Assembly: GCA_017999915.1 (NCBI GenBank)
Contig: JAGNKX010000003.1
Coordinates: 1-64,000 of the forward strand
Reading direction: 5' to 3'
Source: Spirochaetota bacterium
Lineage (GTDB): Bacteria; Spirochaetota; UBA4802; UBA5550
Length of the DNA: 64,000 bases
Shown: positions 34,772-43,808 of the stretch, piece by piece
How the letters are laid out: each line of letters opens with the position of its first letter
Numbering within the stretch: the stretch's first letter is position 1
Notes under the pieces: model-generated
The model's database searches: none
Seen by the model: the letters and a program-made list of their open reading frames with translations, nothing else
What the model was told of the DNA's origin: nothing
Program-made: the position numbers and the translations under genes

Positions 34772-35320
34772 ATGGAAGCCTACTGGCAAATGATAATGGA
34801 TATCACGGGCTGTCATATCACTCCCCATGGTTTGTATATTCCCGGGAATCCATACAAGTTCATCCTGTGGAATGAGCTACTGCTTATCATACTGTCTTTC
34901 GCCATGACGATTGTGTGGCTCAAGAACCGGGCCTTGAGACGCCAGCTCGCCCGGGAGCGTCTAAGAGCGTACAAACATGGATATAAGCCTGTTAATCATA
35001 TATATGATAGAATTGCTCATTGTCATGTACACTTCGAAATAGTAAAGAAAATCATCGGGGAATATAATCTTATCTGGTTGAAATATATTGATTTTCAAGG
35101 GAATGTTACTGAACGGACCATCGAATTCCATGAACTATTTCAAAAAGATGGGCACTGGTATATCGAGGGTTTCTGCCTGCTCCGCTGCGAGGCAAGGTCC
35201 TTTCGGGTGGACAGGATAATTGAAATAAAGCCGGTTATTGATGATGCAAATGGACAACATTTACCCGAATATCTTGGTGAAAATATTTTAAATGATGATA
35301 TTCCCTGGTCCCATATATGA
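34772..35320 (+). CDS. Membrane-anchored WYL-domain protein
   Basis: 182 residues, with an AGGAG box. A single transmembrane helix (about 31-51, ending VWLKNRALRR) is followed by a WYL domain (about 85-155: IWLKYIDFQGNVTERTIEF, GHWYIEGFCLLRCEARSF, RVDRIIEIKPV). WYL domains usually sit in soluble DNA-binding regulators. Here no HTH is present and the domain is tethered to the inner face of the membrane. It could sense a ligand or nucleic acid near the membrane. Confidence 0.7.
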   Translation: MEAYWQMIMDITGCHITPHGLYIPGNPYKFILWNELLLIILSFAMTIVWLKNRALRRQLARERLRAYKHGYKPVNHIYDRIAHCHVHFEIVKKIIGEYNLIWLKYIDFQGNVTERTIEFHELFQKDGHWYIEGFCLLRCEARSFRVDRIIEIKPVIDDANGQHLPEYLGENILNDDIPWSHI

Positions 35321-35359
35321 AAGAAACGAATATATATTTTTTTCTAAGGAGTTAACTTT

Positions 35360-35722
35360 ATGAGCTCAAACAATTATCCAAAACCCGATCGATCTGATCA
35401 TTATCCTCAAAAGGATGCGCATCGTAAATATTATCCGGAACTTGATTTAAGTTCTTCCGAGAAAATATTCAATGATGGAAGACCTTATATTGTTGAGGAT
35501 TGGGTTGATAAAGAGATGGAGATAGTTTGCATGACATGTTTTTATTCTACAATAGGAATAGAGAACTGGGACAGTAATCAGCATAAGGATTACCTTAACC
35601 GGCATAATCTCCTGTCCAATCAGGAAGAAAAGTATAAAAATAGCGATCCCGGAATCAAGAAAATTATGGATAATTCCGGAAATGAGATGTGGTCTGTAAC
35701 GTCTATAGTGTCTGAATGGTAG
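35360..35722 (+). CDS. Hypothetical protein
   Basis: 120 residues, with an AAGGAG box. Hydrophilic, Asn/Asp/Tyr-rich and probably soluble. It holds CMTCF near 57-61, which could be a metal or redox site. No family is recognised. A 200-bp AT-rich gap follows. Confidence 0.5.
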   Translation: MSSNNYPKPDRSDHYPQKDAHRKYYPELDLSSSEKIFNDGRPYIVEDWVDKEMEIVCMTCFYSTIGIENWDSNQHKDYLNRHNLLSNQEEKYKNSDPGIKKIMDNSGNEMWSVTSIVSEW

Positions 35723-35930
35723 CAATAAAATCAGGCAAGAACTTCATAATATGTGAAGCCCAAAAAAAATGATAACCTCTACCTTGACGGTATATCAAAT
35801 TCCTGTCTGCTGATTTGTAATGGTAATAAAAGATAAATAAATATTGTATGGTCATTATCACTAATATTTTATCCATAATATCCCTTGAAGTGAATCCGGT
35901 GCGCTAAATATATTTGAGAAGGGGATGATT

Positions 35931-36455
35931 ATGAAATTATCGGAACTTAAGCATTTCACTGCATTTATTGATGTGTTGTTTGATTTCTTCAAGGAAAACA
36001 ACATTACTTCGTGCCTGTATCAACTGGATGATTTTGATGCCATGAAAAAGAAACTTCATGACGCGGATGTGCATGAACAAACTTATCTGGGCAATTTCAG
36101 GCAATTTAACATTAGTTTGCGTTTATGTGCGGATGAATGCGAGGATGCTGTATATTATTTTTTATTCAGCGATAGAAACCCCGGCAATGAGGGCCAGTCT
36201 GGCCTTGTTAATCAGTTGCTTATTGAAGCATGGGGAAATGAATACCGGATAATGATAGAGATTATAGATAATAAATATCCTCCATTTGTTAGAGACTTTC
36301 TTAATGCATCAGGACAACTGAGAATAGCTTATATCAGCGGGGATGATGAACTGGCAACGATTGATGAAAATGAAATCATGTCCATGGGGGATTTGATGAA
36401 TTTCCTGCAGAAGAATAATGTCCGGAAAGATGTAAAATGGATAGAGGTAGATTGA
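35931..36455 (+). CDS. Hypothetical protein
   Basis: 174 residues from the ATG at 35931, preceded by AAGGGG (an in-frame ATG at 35925 is also possible). Mixed alpha/beta (FIDVLFDFFKENNITSCLYQ, YYFLFSDRNPGNEG), ending with a short linear helix. It may be an immunity- or SMI1-like protein by size, but no signature is visible. It is followed by a small unknown gene. Confidence 0.5.
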   Translation: MKLSELKHFTAFIDVLFDFFKENNITSCLYQLDDFDAMKKKLHDADVHEQTYLGNFRQFNISLRLCADECEDAVYYFLFSDRNPGNEGQSGLVNQLLIEAWGNEYRIMIEIIDNKYPPFVRDFLNASGQLRIAYISGDDELATIDENEIMSMGDLMNFLQKNNVRKDVKWIEVD

Positions 36456-36570
36456 TTCACGGTAAGAAATTATTTGAATTGCCGCAGAAAGATATTGGGG
36501 ATTTCAGTCATATATTAAGTGGCAATGTAATCTTCTTAATAATAACGAACTAAGGATAAGAAATGACGAT

Positions 36571-36822
36571 ATGCTCAGTAATAACAGCAAGAAATTATTA
36601 AAACTTATCAATGATAAAGAGATTAACTCGCGTCGATATAAAGCAATTGTGTTGATTAAAGGAAACCAGGTAATTCTTGATGGTAGGGTCGTTGACATAC
36701 TGAACAGTAATGAAAAAGTAAATGTATTGATGAAGGATTATTTTTTCAATGAATATGGCTCTGAAGATCTTGATGAGATATTGGTGAACCTGCTTCCTGA
36801 AATAATAAAACATTTAGATTGA
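36571..36822 (+). CDS. Small hypothetical protein
   Basis: 83 residues. Basic N-terminus (SKKLLKLINDKEINSRRYKAI), a short beta hairpin (VLIKGNQVILDGRVV) and an acidic helix at the end. No domain is recognised. The gene precedes an AT-rich 240-bp gap before addB. Confidence 0.4.
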   Translation: MLSNNSKKLLKLINDKEINSRRYKAIVLIKGNQVILDGRVVDILNSNEKVNVLMKDYFFNEYGSEDLDEILVNLLPEIIKHLD

Positions 36823-37063
36823 AGAGTGCCCTGTGAAGAAACAAATAACGTTTGGTGATGATGATATCAAATGAATTTTCAGTCAGATAGAAATTCCATC
36901 ATTAACTGTAATTGCAAAATTACCGTAAGACTCTATATGCTATAAGGTGACAAAAAATCGAAAATATTAATATTAATTTACATATAGATTCTTTGATAAT
37001 TTATTCAAATTTATATTGACATTTTAACCAATAATTGTAAGATAAATAAACTTCATTTCTGAA

Positions 37064-39631
37064 ATGCTGACAAAATCGATTTTCATATCACCCACCCGTG
37101 AGCGGGCCAGGGATTTTGCGCGACAGTATGATGGTAAAGGCTTTTTGCAGACCTTCACCCTCCAGGAGTATGTCTATACGACATTTGCTTCCTCCGGCAA
37201 GAACCTTGCCTTCCGCCAGGCAGGCGGAATAGAAGAAAGCCTGCTTCTGGAAGAAGCTCTGAAGGGCATCGAAGTAAAGCATTTCGGATTTCTGAAGAAC
37301 GATTTCGAATCATATACAAATACCGCAGCGGCAATCCTGCAGTTCTTTTACATGGTCAAATCGAACCATGTCGATATAAAGCATTTCAAGTACCCTCCAG
37401 AAAAACTGCATGATCTGGAACGGCTTTTCGATGCCTTTGAAAAAGCCAAAAGAAAAAGGAACCTGGTGGATTATGCTGATATACAGCTTTTCGTTCTGGA
37501 TAGGATCAGGAGCGGTAATGCCCTGAACGGTTATGAAACCATTTATTATGATAAATTCGAGCAATCCGGCATTCACCTCTGGGGCAGCGGCATTGAAAAT
37601 GAAATTTACGAAGAGATCAGGAAGCATCCGAAAGCTGTAATATCAGAAAAAGACAGGACAAACCGGCTCAGGAATATCCATGTAAACAGGGTGTTCAGCC
37701 GCTACAATGAAATCGAAGAGGCAGCCCGGATTGCAAAAACAATCCTGATCACAACCGGCTGTGATCTCAATGATATTGTCATTGCCGCGGGCAGGCTGGA
37801 TAAATATCTTCTGAGTTTCGAACAGGTATTTGCGAAATACGAACTTCCGGTTTTTGTAACACAGGGCATGCCGCTCTATCATTTCCCGGTATTTCAGGAT
37901 CTCATAGATTATCTCGGGAAGGGTAAAAGCCTTGAGGAAGCGCGGAAGATGCTCATGGCCCGGTACCATTCCATCAGGAAAATGCTCGATGATCCTTTCC
38001 TGGCGGGGATCCATGATTCCACGAAGGGGAGCCTCAGAGCCATCGAAAATCTTATCGCCCACCTGCGCAGCCTGTCGAAGCTGGAGATCCGCAAAAAGGA
38101 CCTGGCCCGTTTTGTCAACGAGTCCCTGCGGGGGGAATTCGTGTATCATAAAAAGCCCGGCATCCATGTGCAGGAGCTGAACCAGCTCGTGCACCGGCAG
38201 TTCGAGCATGTAATCCTCATCGGTGTCGATTCTGAAAATATTCCGCTGGTCCCTTCCGGCAACTTCCTCTACGGACCCCGTGATATGGTATCAGTCTTTG
38301 GCCAGAACAACTCCTGGCTCTTGAGCGCATTTCATATCGATGAAGTATTCACCAATAATACAAACGTGTATGTGGTAAAGGCAGGCAATGAGGACAGGAT
38401 GGAGCTTAAATTTGCCCGTTTGCTTGTTGATAGGGTCCCTGATATTGAAAAACTCGATCCATATATAATTCCCGATAACATCAAATACCGAGTGTTGAAC
38501 AAGGAAGATATTCTCTCGCAGCAGGAGCCTGTACGGGTCAGGCTTGATGATAATGCCGAGAAATTCATTGCGTCACTCATATCTCCTGAATTCACAGCTT
38601 ATGACGGAATCGTTGCAAATTTTAATAAAGAAATGCCGTATTTTTCTGTTTCGCAGTTCAACACCTATGCGAAATGCCCCCTCCAGTATTTTTTCAGCAC
38701 AGTGCTGAAGCTTAAGGAGCCTTCAACAACCGAGGGTTTTGACCCCATGCAGATGGGAACCATAGCCCATGCCTGCTTCGAAATGTTCGGCCGGGGAGTC
38801 ATTGACGGGAGCATCAGGATGCCGGCGTCTCTTAACGCCGTGATAAAGAAGAAGATGAAGTCCATTGCCGAAGCCGCGTTCAGGGAGATTATTAAAGAGG
38901 ATAACATCGAAGAGTCCATTGAACATCGTGTGCAGCTATACGAACTCACGAAGGGCCTTGACGGGGAGCCGGAGAATGATAAGGACAGGGGTGTGCTCCT
39001 GAAATTCCTTGATTACGTCTATAATGAGAATAACACATACGGCTACATGCTCCGCAATATCCATGAGGTGGAATATAAATTCGAGCCTTCAGAGTTCGAC
39101 ATTGAAGGAATTCCGATGAAGGGATTCATTGATCGAGTGGATATTGCCGATGACCGGGTGATCCTCATTGATTACAAGCCAACGAAAAAAGTCGATGATG
39201 ATGTGCGGGATAATCTCCTGGGAAAAATGACCTCGTTCAAGGAATTTCAGCTTCCTGTATATTCCTTATTGGCAAATAAGCGTTTCAACAAGGATGGCTC
39301 CAGAGCTGTTGAATCTTTTCTCCTGACATTCAAAGATAAAGGTGGCGAGTTTTCCAGGGTGAGTTACAAGAATGGTGTTTTCTCCTTTGAAAAGAAAACG
39401 ACAGGCAGAAATGGTAATACCGAAGTCCTGGATGACCCGGATTATGAAAAGAACATGAAAAATGAAATCAAGAATATAGTAGCCAATATCAGAAAAGGCG
39501 ATTTCAGATTTTCCCTTGATGAAGATGCATGCGAGTGGTGCGGGTTTGTTAGGATATGCAGAAAGGAAGTGAGAATTGATTGTCTCACAAATTTGATCCA
39601 TGAGGTATCACATGAAGAATTGGAAAGTTAA
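37064..39631 (+). CDS. addB: AddB-like helicase-nuclease subunit
   Basis: 855 residues. The N-terminal region has an inactive helicase-like fold (FISPTRERARDF, no Walker A). The C-terminal nuclease domain has GFIDRVD near 686 and LIDYKPTKK near 703, the RecB-type PD-(D/E)XK motif. C538 (KCPLQYFF) with C823, C826 and C832 (CEWCGFVRIC) fits the AddB iron-sulfur cluster. With AddA it resects double-strand breaks and destroys linear foreign DNA. It is shorter than AddB from Firmicutes. The partner addA lies 620 bp downstream, separated by a GIY-YIG gene. Confidence 0.85.
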   Translation: MLTKSIFISPTRERARDFARQYDGKGFLQTFTLQEYVYTTFASSGKNLAFRQAGGIEESLLLEEALKGIEVKHFGFLKNDFESYTNTAAAILQFFYMVKSNHVDIKHFKYPPEKLHDLERLFDAFEKAKRKRNLVDYADIQLFVLDRIRSGNALNGYETIYYDKFEQSGIHLWGSGIENEIYEEIRKHPKAVISEKDRTNRLRNIHVNRVFSRYNEIEEAARIAKTILITTGCDLNDIVIAAGRLDKYLLSFEQVFAKYELPVFVTQGMPLYHFPVFQDLIDYLGKGKSLEEARKMLMARYHSIRKMLDDPFLAGIHDSTKGSLRAIENLIAHLRSLSKLEIRKKDLARFVNESLRGEFVYHKKPGIHVQELNQLVHRQFEHVILIGVDSENIPLVPSGNFLYGPRDMVSVFGQNNSWLLSAFHIDEVFTNNTNVYVVKAGNEDRMELKFARLLVDRVPDIEKLDPYIIPDNIKYRVLNKEDILSQQEPVRVRLDDNAEKFIASLISPEFTAYDGIVANFNKEMPYFSVSQFNTYAKCPLQYFFSTVLKLKEPSTTEGFDPMQMGTIAHACFEMFGRGVIDGSIRMPASLNAVIKKKMKSIAEAAFREIIKEDNIEESIEHRVQLYELTKGLDGEPENDKDRGVLLKFLDYVYNENNTYGYMLRNIHEVEYKFEPSEFDIEGIPMKGFIDRVDIADDRVILIDYKPTKKVDDDVRDNLLGKMTSFKEFQLPVYSLLANKRFNKDGSRAVESFLLTFKDKGGEFSRVSYKNGVFSFEKKTTGRNGNTEVLDDPDYEKNMKNEIKNIVANIRKGDFRFSLDEDACEWCGFVRICRKEVRIDCLTNLIHEVSHEELES

Positions 39632-40211
39632 TTGGAATCAAATTGTACATTTTTCAAAATTTAAAAATGGTTATGAAGGTCTATTAAATCACCATGGTAT
39701 TTATTTGTTTGTTTATCCAACTAAAAATGGGTGTCAAATCTATTATGTTGGAAAAACTAATAATTTTAATAAAAGAATTCAAGAACATTATAAAAGATAT
39801 ATAAACGCAACATACTGGTTGCCCAGTAAGATTGAGTATTTCGACGACGATATTTATAAAATACATAGATTGAAATCGAAAGATGAATATTTGAAATACT
39901 ATTCCCGTCCAGATGGTTCTAAAAGTTTAAAAAAAGTAGGTGAATATATAGTAAATAAAACTCTAATCATATTATCGAATGTTGATGAAGAGCCTGATTG
40001 TGTAAATTTAGCATTAATAGAATCATTAATAATAATGGGGATACAGAAAAAATGCAACTTACCTGTAATGGGTTGGATGGGTGATTCCGCTTTAAAGTTT
40101 ACATCTGACAATGTATCTGTAACAAATAATTTTGATTCAAAAGAAATCAAAGATATTTTATCATTAAGTCTCCCAGAGAAAATAATCTATCAACTATCTA
40201 TAAGGAACTAA
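39612..40211 (+). CDS. GIY-YIG endonuclease-like protein inserted between addB and addA
   Basis: 199 residues from the ATG at 39612 (an ATG at 39600 is also in frame), overlapping the addB end by 20 bp. GIYLFV, then QIYYVGKTNNFNKRIQEHYK form the GIY-YIG core with its conserved Arg. A C-terminal region includes ALIESLIIMGIQKKCNLPV, with a Glu in the right place for metal binding. The gene is much more AT-rich than addB and addA on either side. It looks like a later insertion into an addBA operon, perhaps a homing or anti-phage nuclease. Confidence 0.75.
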   Translation: MKNWKVNWNQIVHFSKFKNGYEGLLNHHGIYLFVYPTKNGCQIYYVGKTNNFNKRIQEHYKRYINATYWLPSKIEYFDDDIYKIHRLKSKDEYLKYYSRPDGSKSLKKVGEYIVNKTLIILSNVDEEPDCVNLALIESLIIMGIQKKCNLPVMGWMGDSALKFTSDNVSVTNNFDSKEIKDILSLSLPEKIIYQLSIRN

Positions 40212-40254
40212 CTTTTTTAAGTGAGAAGACCTTAATAAGTAATTTTAATTTAAC

Positions 40255-43200
40255 ATGTCACGCTACAATATAACAGAAAACATCTCAATATCCGCCGGAG
40301 CAGGCACAGGGAAGACCTTTACCCTTGCCCGGCGTTATGTGAATCTGTTATTGGGCTTCGAGTTTTTCAATGACGCCTATTCTGATAAGAACAAGTTTAA
40401 TGAAAAGAACGCCATTGGCCGGAAGGCCATGCCCCACGAAATCGTCACCATGACATACACCGAGGCAGCGGCATCGGAGATGAGGGACAGGATCAATGGG
40501 CTTATATCAGAGATAATTAATGCGACCGAAGGCAAACCAGGTAAAGATGAGACTATCATCAATGCCCTGGCGCATTATTCAAAAGCCGTTGATTTTGTAC
40601 AGAAGGTCTTGAAAGAATGCCAGGTCGACATGATCTATTCCCACATATCAACTATCCATTCCTTCTCACTGGGCATTGTCAGGGCCTATTCGGATCTGAT
40701 GGCCCTTGACCTTTCTCCGGAAGTAATAAGTGAAGATGAGAGAAATATCCTCTTCAATGAAACACTCCATTCGGTTATAACAGCCCATGAAGATACTTTT
40801 TTTGAAATAATTGACGATATCGGCACATTCAAGCTCAATGCTGTGGCCCGAAAATATATGTCTGACGCTAAATTCAGACGGACCGTAAAGAATTTCATTG
40901 ACAGATCCCTCACACTGAAGGCGATTCATGAGCTTTATGCAAGGTTCGTTGTTACCATGAACATGAATCTCTTTCAGGATGCCATCCGTTTGCTTGATGA
41001 ACTGGAAGAATACGCTAAAAATCCCGAAAACTACAAAAAATACAGGGCATTCTTCATCGAATGTATTGAATCCGTAATTGACCCGGACAAAGGATTTCCT
41101 GAAACAGTGAGGATATTCAATGTGCTCGATGATGGAAAGGAATTGAGGGATGAATTTCAGAATGGCTGCCTGGCAAAGATAATGAAGCTCAGGCATCCCC
41201 ATGATGATAATGCTGAAGCTGCATTTAATAAGGCCCTGAGCAAGGTTCATTTCCTGCTGGAACAGGTTTATAAGAAGTACATGGAAAGCCTTAAGGCAAT
41301 GAACCGGATCGATTTTGATATAATTATAAATACCGCCTATGAGCTCATCATGGAGGGAAAGGCCAGGCCGGACATCAGGTATTTCATGATCGACGAATTC
41401 CAGGATACCAACGAGGTCCAGTGGGACATGTTCAGCAAACTTGCCGGGCTGAATAATGCCAACGTATTCCTGGTAGGTGACGAGAAGCAGTCCATTTACT
41501 CCTTCCAGGGGGCCGAGGTGCAGGTGTTCCGCAAGGCCTGCAGTGATATCAGGGCAACATCAATCCCTCTCGCGGTGAATTTCCGAAGCGAAAAGGTGAT
41601 TCTCGATTTCGTGAATGACTGCTGCGGGCCGATCATGACCGCTGAGAAGGTTCCGGGGAAAATCATTGTGAAAAATCCGGCACTCCGGGACCTGATGAAA
41701 AAAGTTGAGTCCCTCCGCATGGATTCAGCCGGGCCGATCTGCTATAATCCCCTGGAGCCTGAGTCGAAGAGGAAGGCAAGGCATGATGGCACCGTAACGT
41801 GGCTTACTACGCCTCCATTTGATCCTGGTGAAGCATCAGAAGAGGACATTCCGGAAAACGACAAGTTGGAGTATAAAAATATCGCCCGGTTTATTAATAA
41901 GATAAGCCGCGGGGATCTCGAAGAATACAGGGATATAACTGACCTGATAAGACAGGACAAAAAAGCCATAGCGATACTATTTGATTCCGGAGCGGGAATG
42001 GACATGCTCAAAGAAGAGCTCCTTGCCCGGGGTATTGTCCCCACCGTGCGCGCTGACGGCAACCTGTATGAGGCGAAGGAAGTGCAGGAGATATTCCTGG
42101 CATTGAGGCTTATCTCTGGTTTTTACGACAAAACGGAATGGAAATATATCAAAAAGTTTTTTCTTGCCGGTGCACTTCGGAGCAGCGTGTTCCGCCTTGA
42201 TGATGGCGACGTATTCGATATATTTGCGAGGGAGGACGTTGATCTGGTTCGGGAACTGGTCCGCGACCTGGCGCAGGCAAAAGACGTGATGTCCATATCG
42301 GATCTCATTGCTTACATCATTGACCGATATGATCTAAAGACAGTATACCGCCACCTCGATGACTATGAACAGCGCGCGGCAAACCTCGAAAAGCTGATAC
42401 AGGTTGCGCAGAAGTTTGAAGCTGACAATGGCACTGACCTGAAAAGATTCGTGGAGGAGCTGGAGCGCCTGATTTTCATTGGCGGCTCTGAAGAAGGCAC
42501 GGCCCTGTATGAGGCGCCGGGTCGGAACAGCGTACGGCTTTCCACGATACATTCGGTTAAGGGCCTTGAATATCCCATGGTGATATTCGTGCAGTGCCTT
42601 AAAAACCTGAAAAGTCAGCAGGGGAGGGAGATATTCAAGCATGCGTCGGTGCTCATGGATGACGGGTTTCATTCCACGATGGGCTTTATCACATCAGCCG
42701 GAAGGCCGGTGTCATATAGTATGGCGAATGCCGTATCCGGCATCCAGCACATGGAGGAGAAAAAGCGGCTTCTGTACGTGGCCCTCACCAGGGCGGAGAA
42801 GCACCTTGTCATATCAGTGCCGCCACTGGAAGATGAAGTCTCTGAAAACAGTTATCTTGGTTTTCTGACCACTCAATATCGGGAAAATTTTATCAACATT
42901 ATAAATGATGCACTCTTAAATACAAAACAGTTGAACAGGATGCAAATACATAAAGCCGTCGGTAATTCAACATTCCTTGTCATAGATCAAAATGACTCTC
43001 CGGTTGATAGTATAGATGACCGGAGTATTCCCATTATTGAACTGCCTGAGCCGGTTCATTTTAAATCAATCGATAGTGTCGAGTCTGTTACCGGAAAAAT
43101 CAGCTCCGATTCATGGATTCTATCCGATGATGATTCCTCTACGGTGGGCACGGCTTTTCATGAGCTGGCGGCACTCTGCTTTGATGAGCTTGACGATAAA

Positions 43201-43611
43201 AAAAAGAACCGGGTAAATATTAAGAATCTTTGCTCCAAATATCAGCTTGATGACGATGCGGAACAGTGGCTGGTGAAATATGCGGAGAATCTTGCTTCAT
43301 CGGAGATCTATCAGGAGATTAAAAATTCTGATGAGCGGTACATGGAGTTCGGCTATACCAGGAAGAATGAGAAGGGTGAGGTTGTCTCCGGTGTTATTGA
43401 CCTGGTGTATCGGCACCAGGGTAAGCTGAAGATTGTGGATTATAAGACAACATCTCTGGGGAAGAAGAGGCCGGAAGAAGTGGTCCGGGAGAATAGGTAT
43501 GACTTGCAACTGGAGGAGTATGCGAAGGCTGTGGAGGAGAGGATGGGTGAAAAGGTGATTGAAAGGGTTCTGGTGTTTGTAGGGCAGGGGGCGCTAATAC
43601 AAGTGGAATAG
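40255..43611 (+). CDS. addA: AddA-like UvrD helicase with RecB nuclease domain
   Basis: 1118 residues. UvrD-type motifs: SAGAGTGKTFTLARRY (Walker A, 14-21), MTYTEAAASEMRDRI, MIDEFQDTNEVQW near 377 (Walker B), VGDEKQSIYSFQGAE, VNFRSEK, STIHSVKGLEYPMVIF near 763 and LLYVALTRAEKHL near 840. The C-terminal nuclease motif SGVIDLVYRHQGKLKIVDYKTT is near 1046-1064. It is the ATP-driven, nuclease-bearing subunit of AddAB. It lacks a good ribosome binding site after the GIY-YIG gene, which may have displaced the original coupling to addB. Confidence 0.92.
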   Translation: MSRYNITENISISAGAGTGKTFTLARRYVNLLLGFEFFNDAYSDKNKFNEKNAIGRKAMPHEIVTMTYTEAAASEMRDRINGLISEIINATEGKPGKDETIINALAHYSKAVDFVQKVLKECQVDMIYSHISTIHSFSLGIVRAYSDLMALDLSPEVISEDERNILFNETLHSVITAHEDTFFEIIDDIGTFKLNAVARKYMSDAKFRRTVKNFIDRSLTLKAIHELYARFVVTMNMNLFQDAIRLLDELEEYAKNPENYKKYRAFFIECIESVIDPDKGFPETVRIFNVLDDGKELRDEFQNGCLAKIMKLRHPHDDNAEAAFNKALSKVHFLLEQVYKKYMESLKAMNRIDFDIIINTAYELIMEGKARPDIRYFMIDEFQDTNEVQWDMFSKLAGLNNANVFLVGDEKQSIYSFQGAEVQVFRKACSDIRATSIPLAVNFRSEKVILDFVNDCCGPIMTAEKVPGKIIVKNPALRDLMKKVESLRMDSAGPICYNPLEPESKRKARHDGTVTWLTTPPFDPGEASEEDIPENDKLEYKNIARFINKISRGDLEEYRDITDLIRQDKKAIAILFDSGAGMDMLKEELLARGIVPTVRADGNLYEAKEVQEIFLALRLISGFYDKTEWKYIKKFFLAGALRSSVFRLDDGDVFDIFAREDVDLVRELVRDLAQAKDVMSISDLIAYIIDRYDLKTVYRHLDDYEQRAANLEKLIQVAQKFEADNGTDLKRFVEELERLIFIGGSEEGTALYEAPGRNSVRLSTIHSVKGLEYPMVIFVQCLKNLKSQQGREIFKHASVLMDDGFHSTMGFITSAGRPVSYSMANAVSGIQHMEEKKRLLYVALTRAEKHLVISVPPLEDEVSENSYLGFLTTQYRENFINIINDALLNTKQLNRMQIHKAVGNSTFLVIDQNDSPVDSIDDRSIPIIELPEPVHFKSIDSVESVTGKISSDSWILSDDDSSTVGTAFHELAALCFDELDDKKKNRVNIKNLCSKYQLDDDAEQWLVKYAENLASSEIYQEIKNSDERYMEFGYTRKNEKGEVVSGVIDLVYRHQGKLKIVDYKTTSLGKKRPEEVVRENRYDLQLEEYAKAVEERMGEKVIERVLVFVGQGALIQVE

Positions 43612-43668
43612 AAATATTCGGTGAAAAAGCAGGCAAGTCATCGGTATATAAATGATTAATGCCTTGAT

Positions 43669-43709
43669 TAGTATCACATAACATCATGGTATAATGTTCG
43701 TGGATACTA
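43669..43709. repeat. Inverted repeat downstream of addA
   Basis: Arms TAGTATC and GATACTA enclose a second, weaker inverted pair (ATAACAT and ATGTT). It is AT-rich and not followed by a T-run, so it is a poor terminator. An operator, an att-like site or a degenerate attC are possible. It is followed by GTTAGAC at 43714-43720. Confidence 0.3.
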
Positions 43710-43808
43710 TTATGTTAGACAAAATCCACTATACTAATACATTGTTAATATTCTTGACAGATAATAAATAAGTGAATAAGAAATAAGTATACTCAATATA
43801 AGGAATAA

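Noticed and set aside
37064-39631. AddB-like gene as RexB or as an active helicase
   Set aside because: No Walker A is present in the N-terminal part, so helicase activity is unlikely. The four-Cys cluster pattern favours AddB over RexB.
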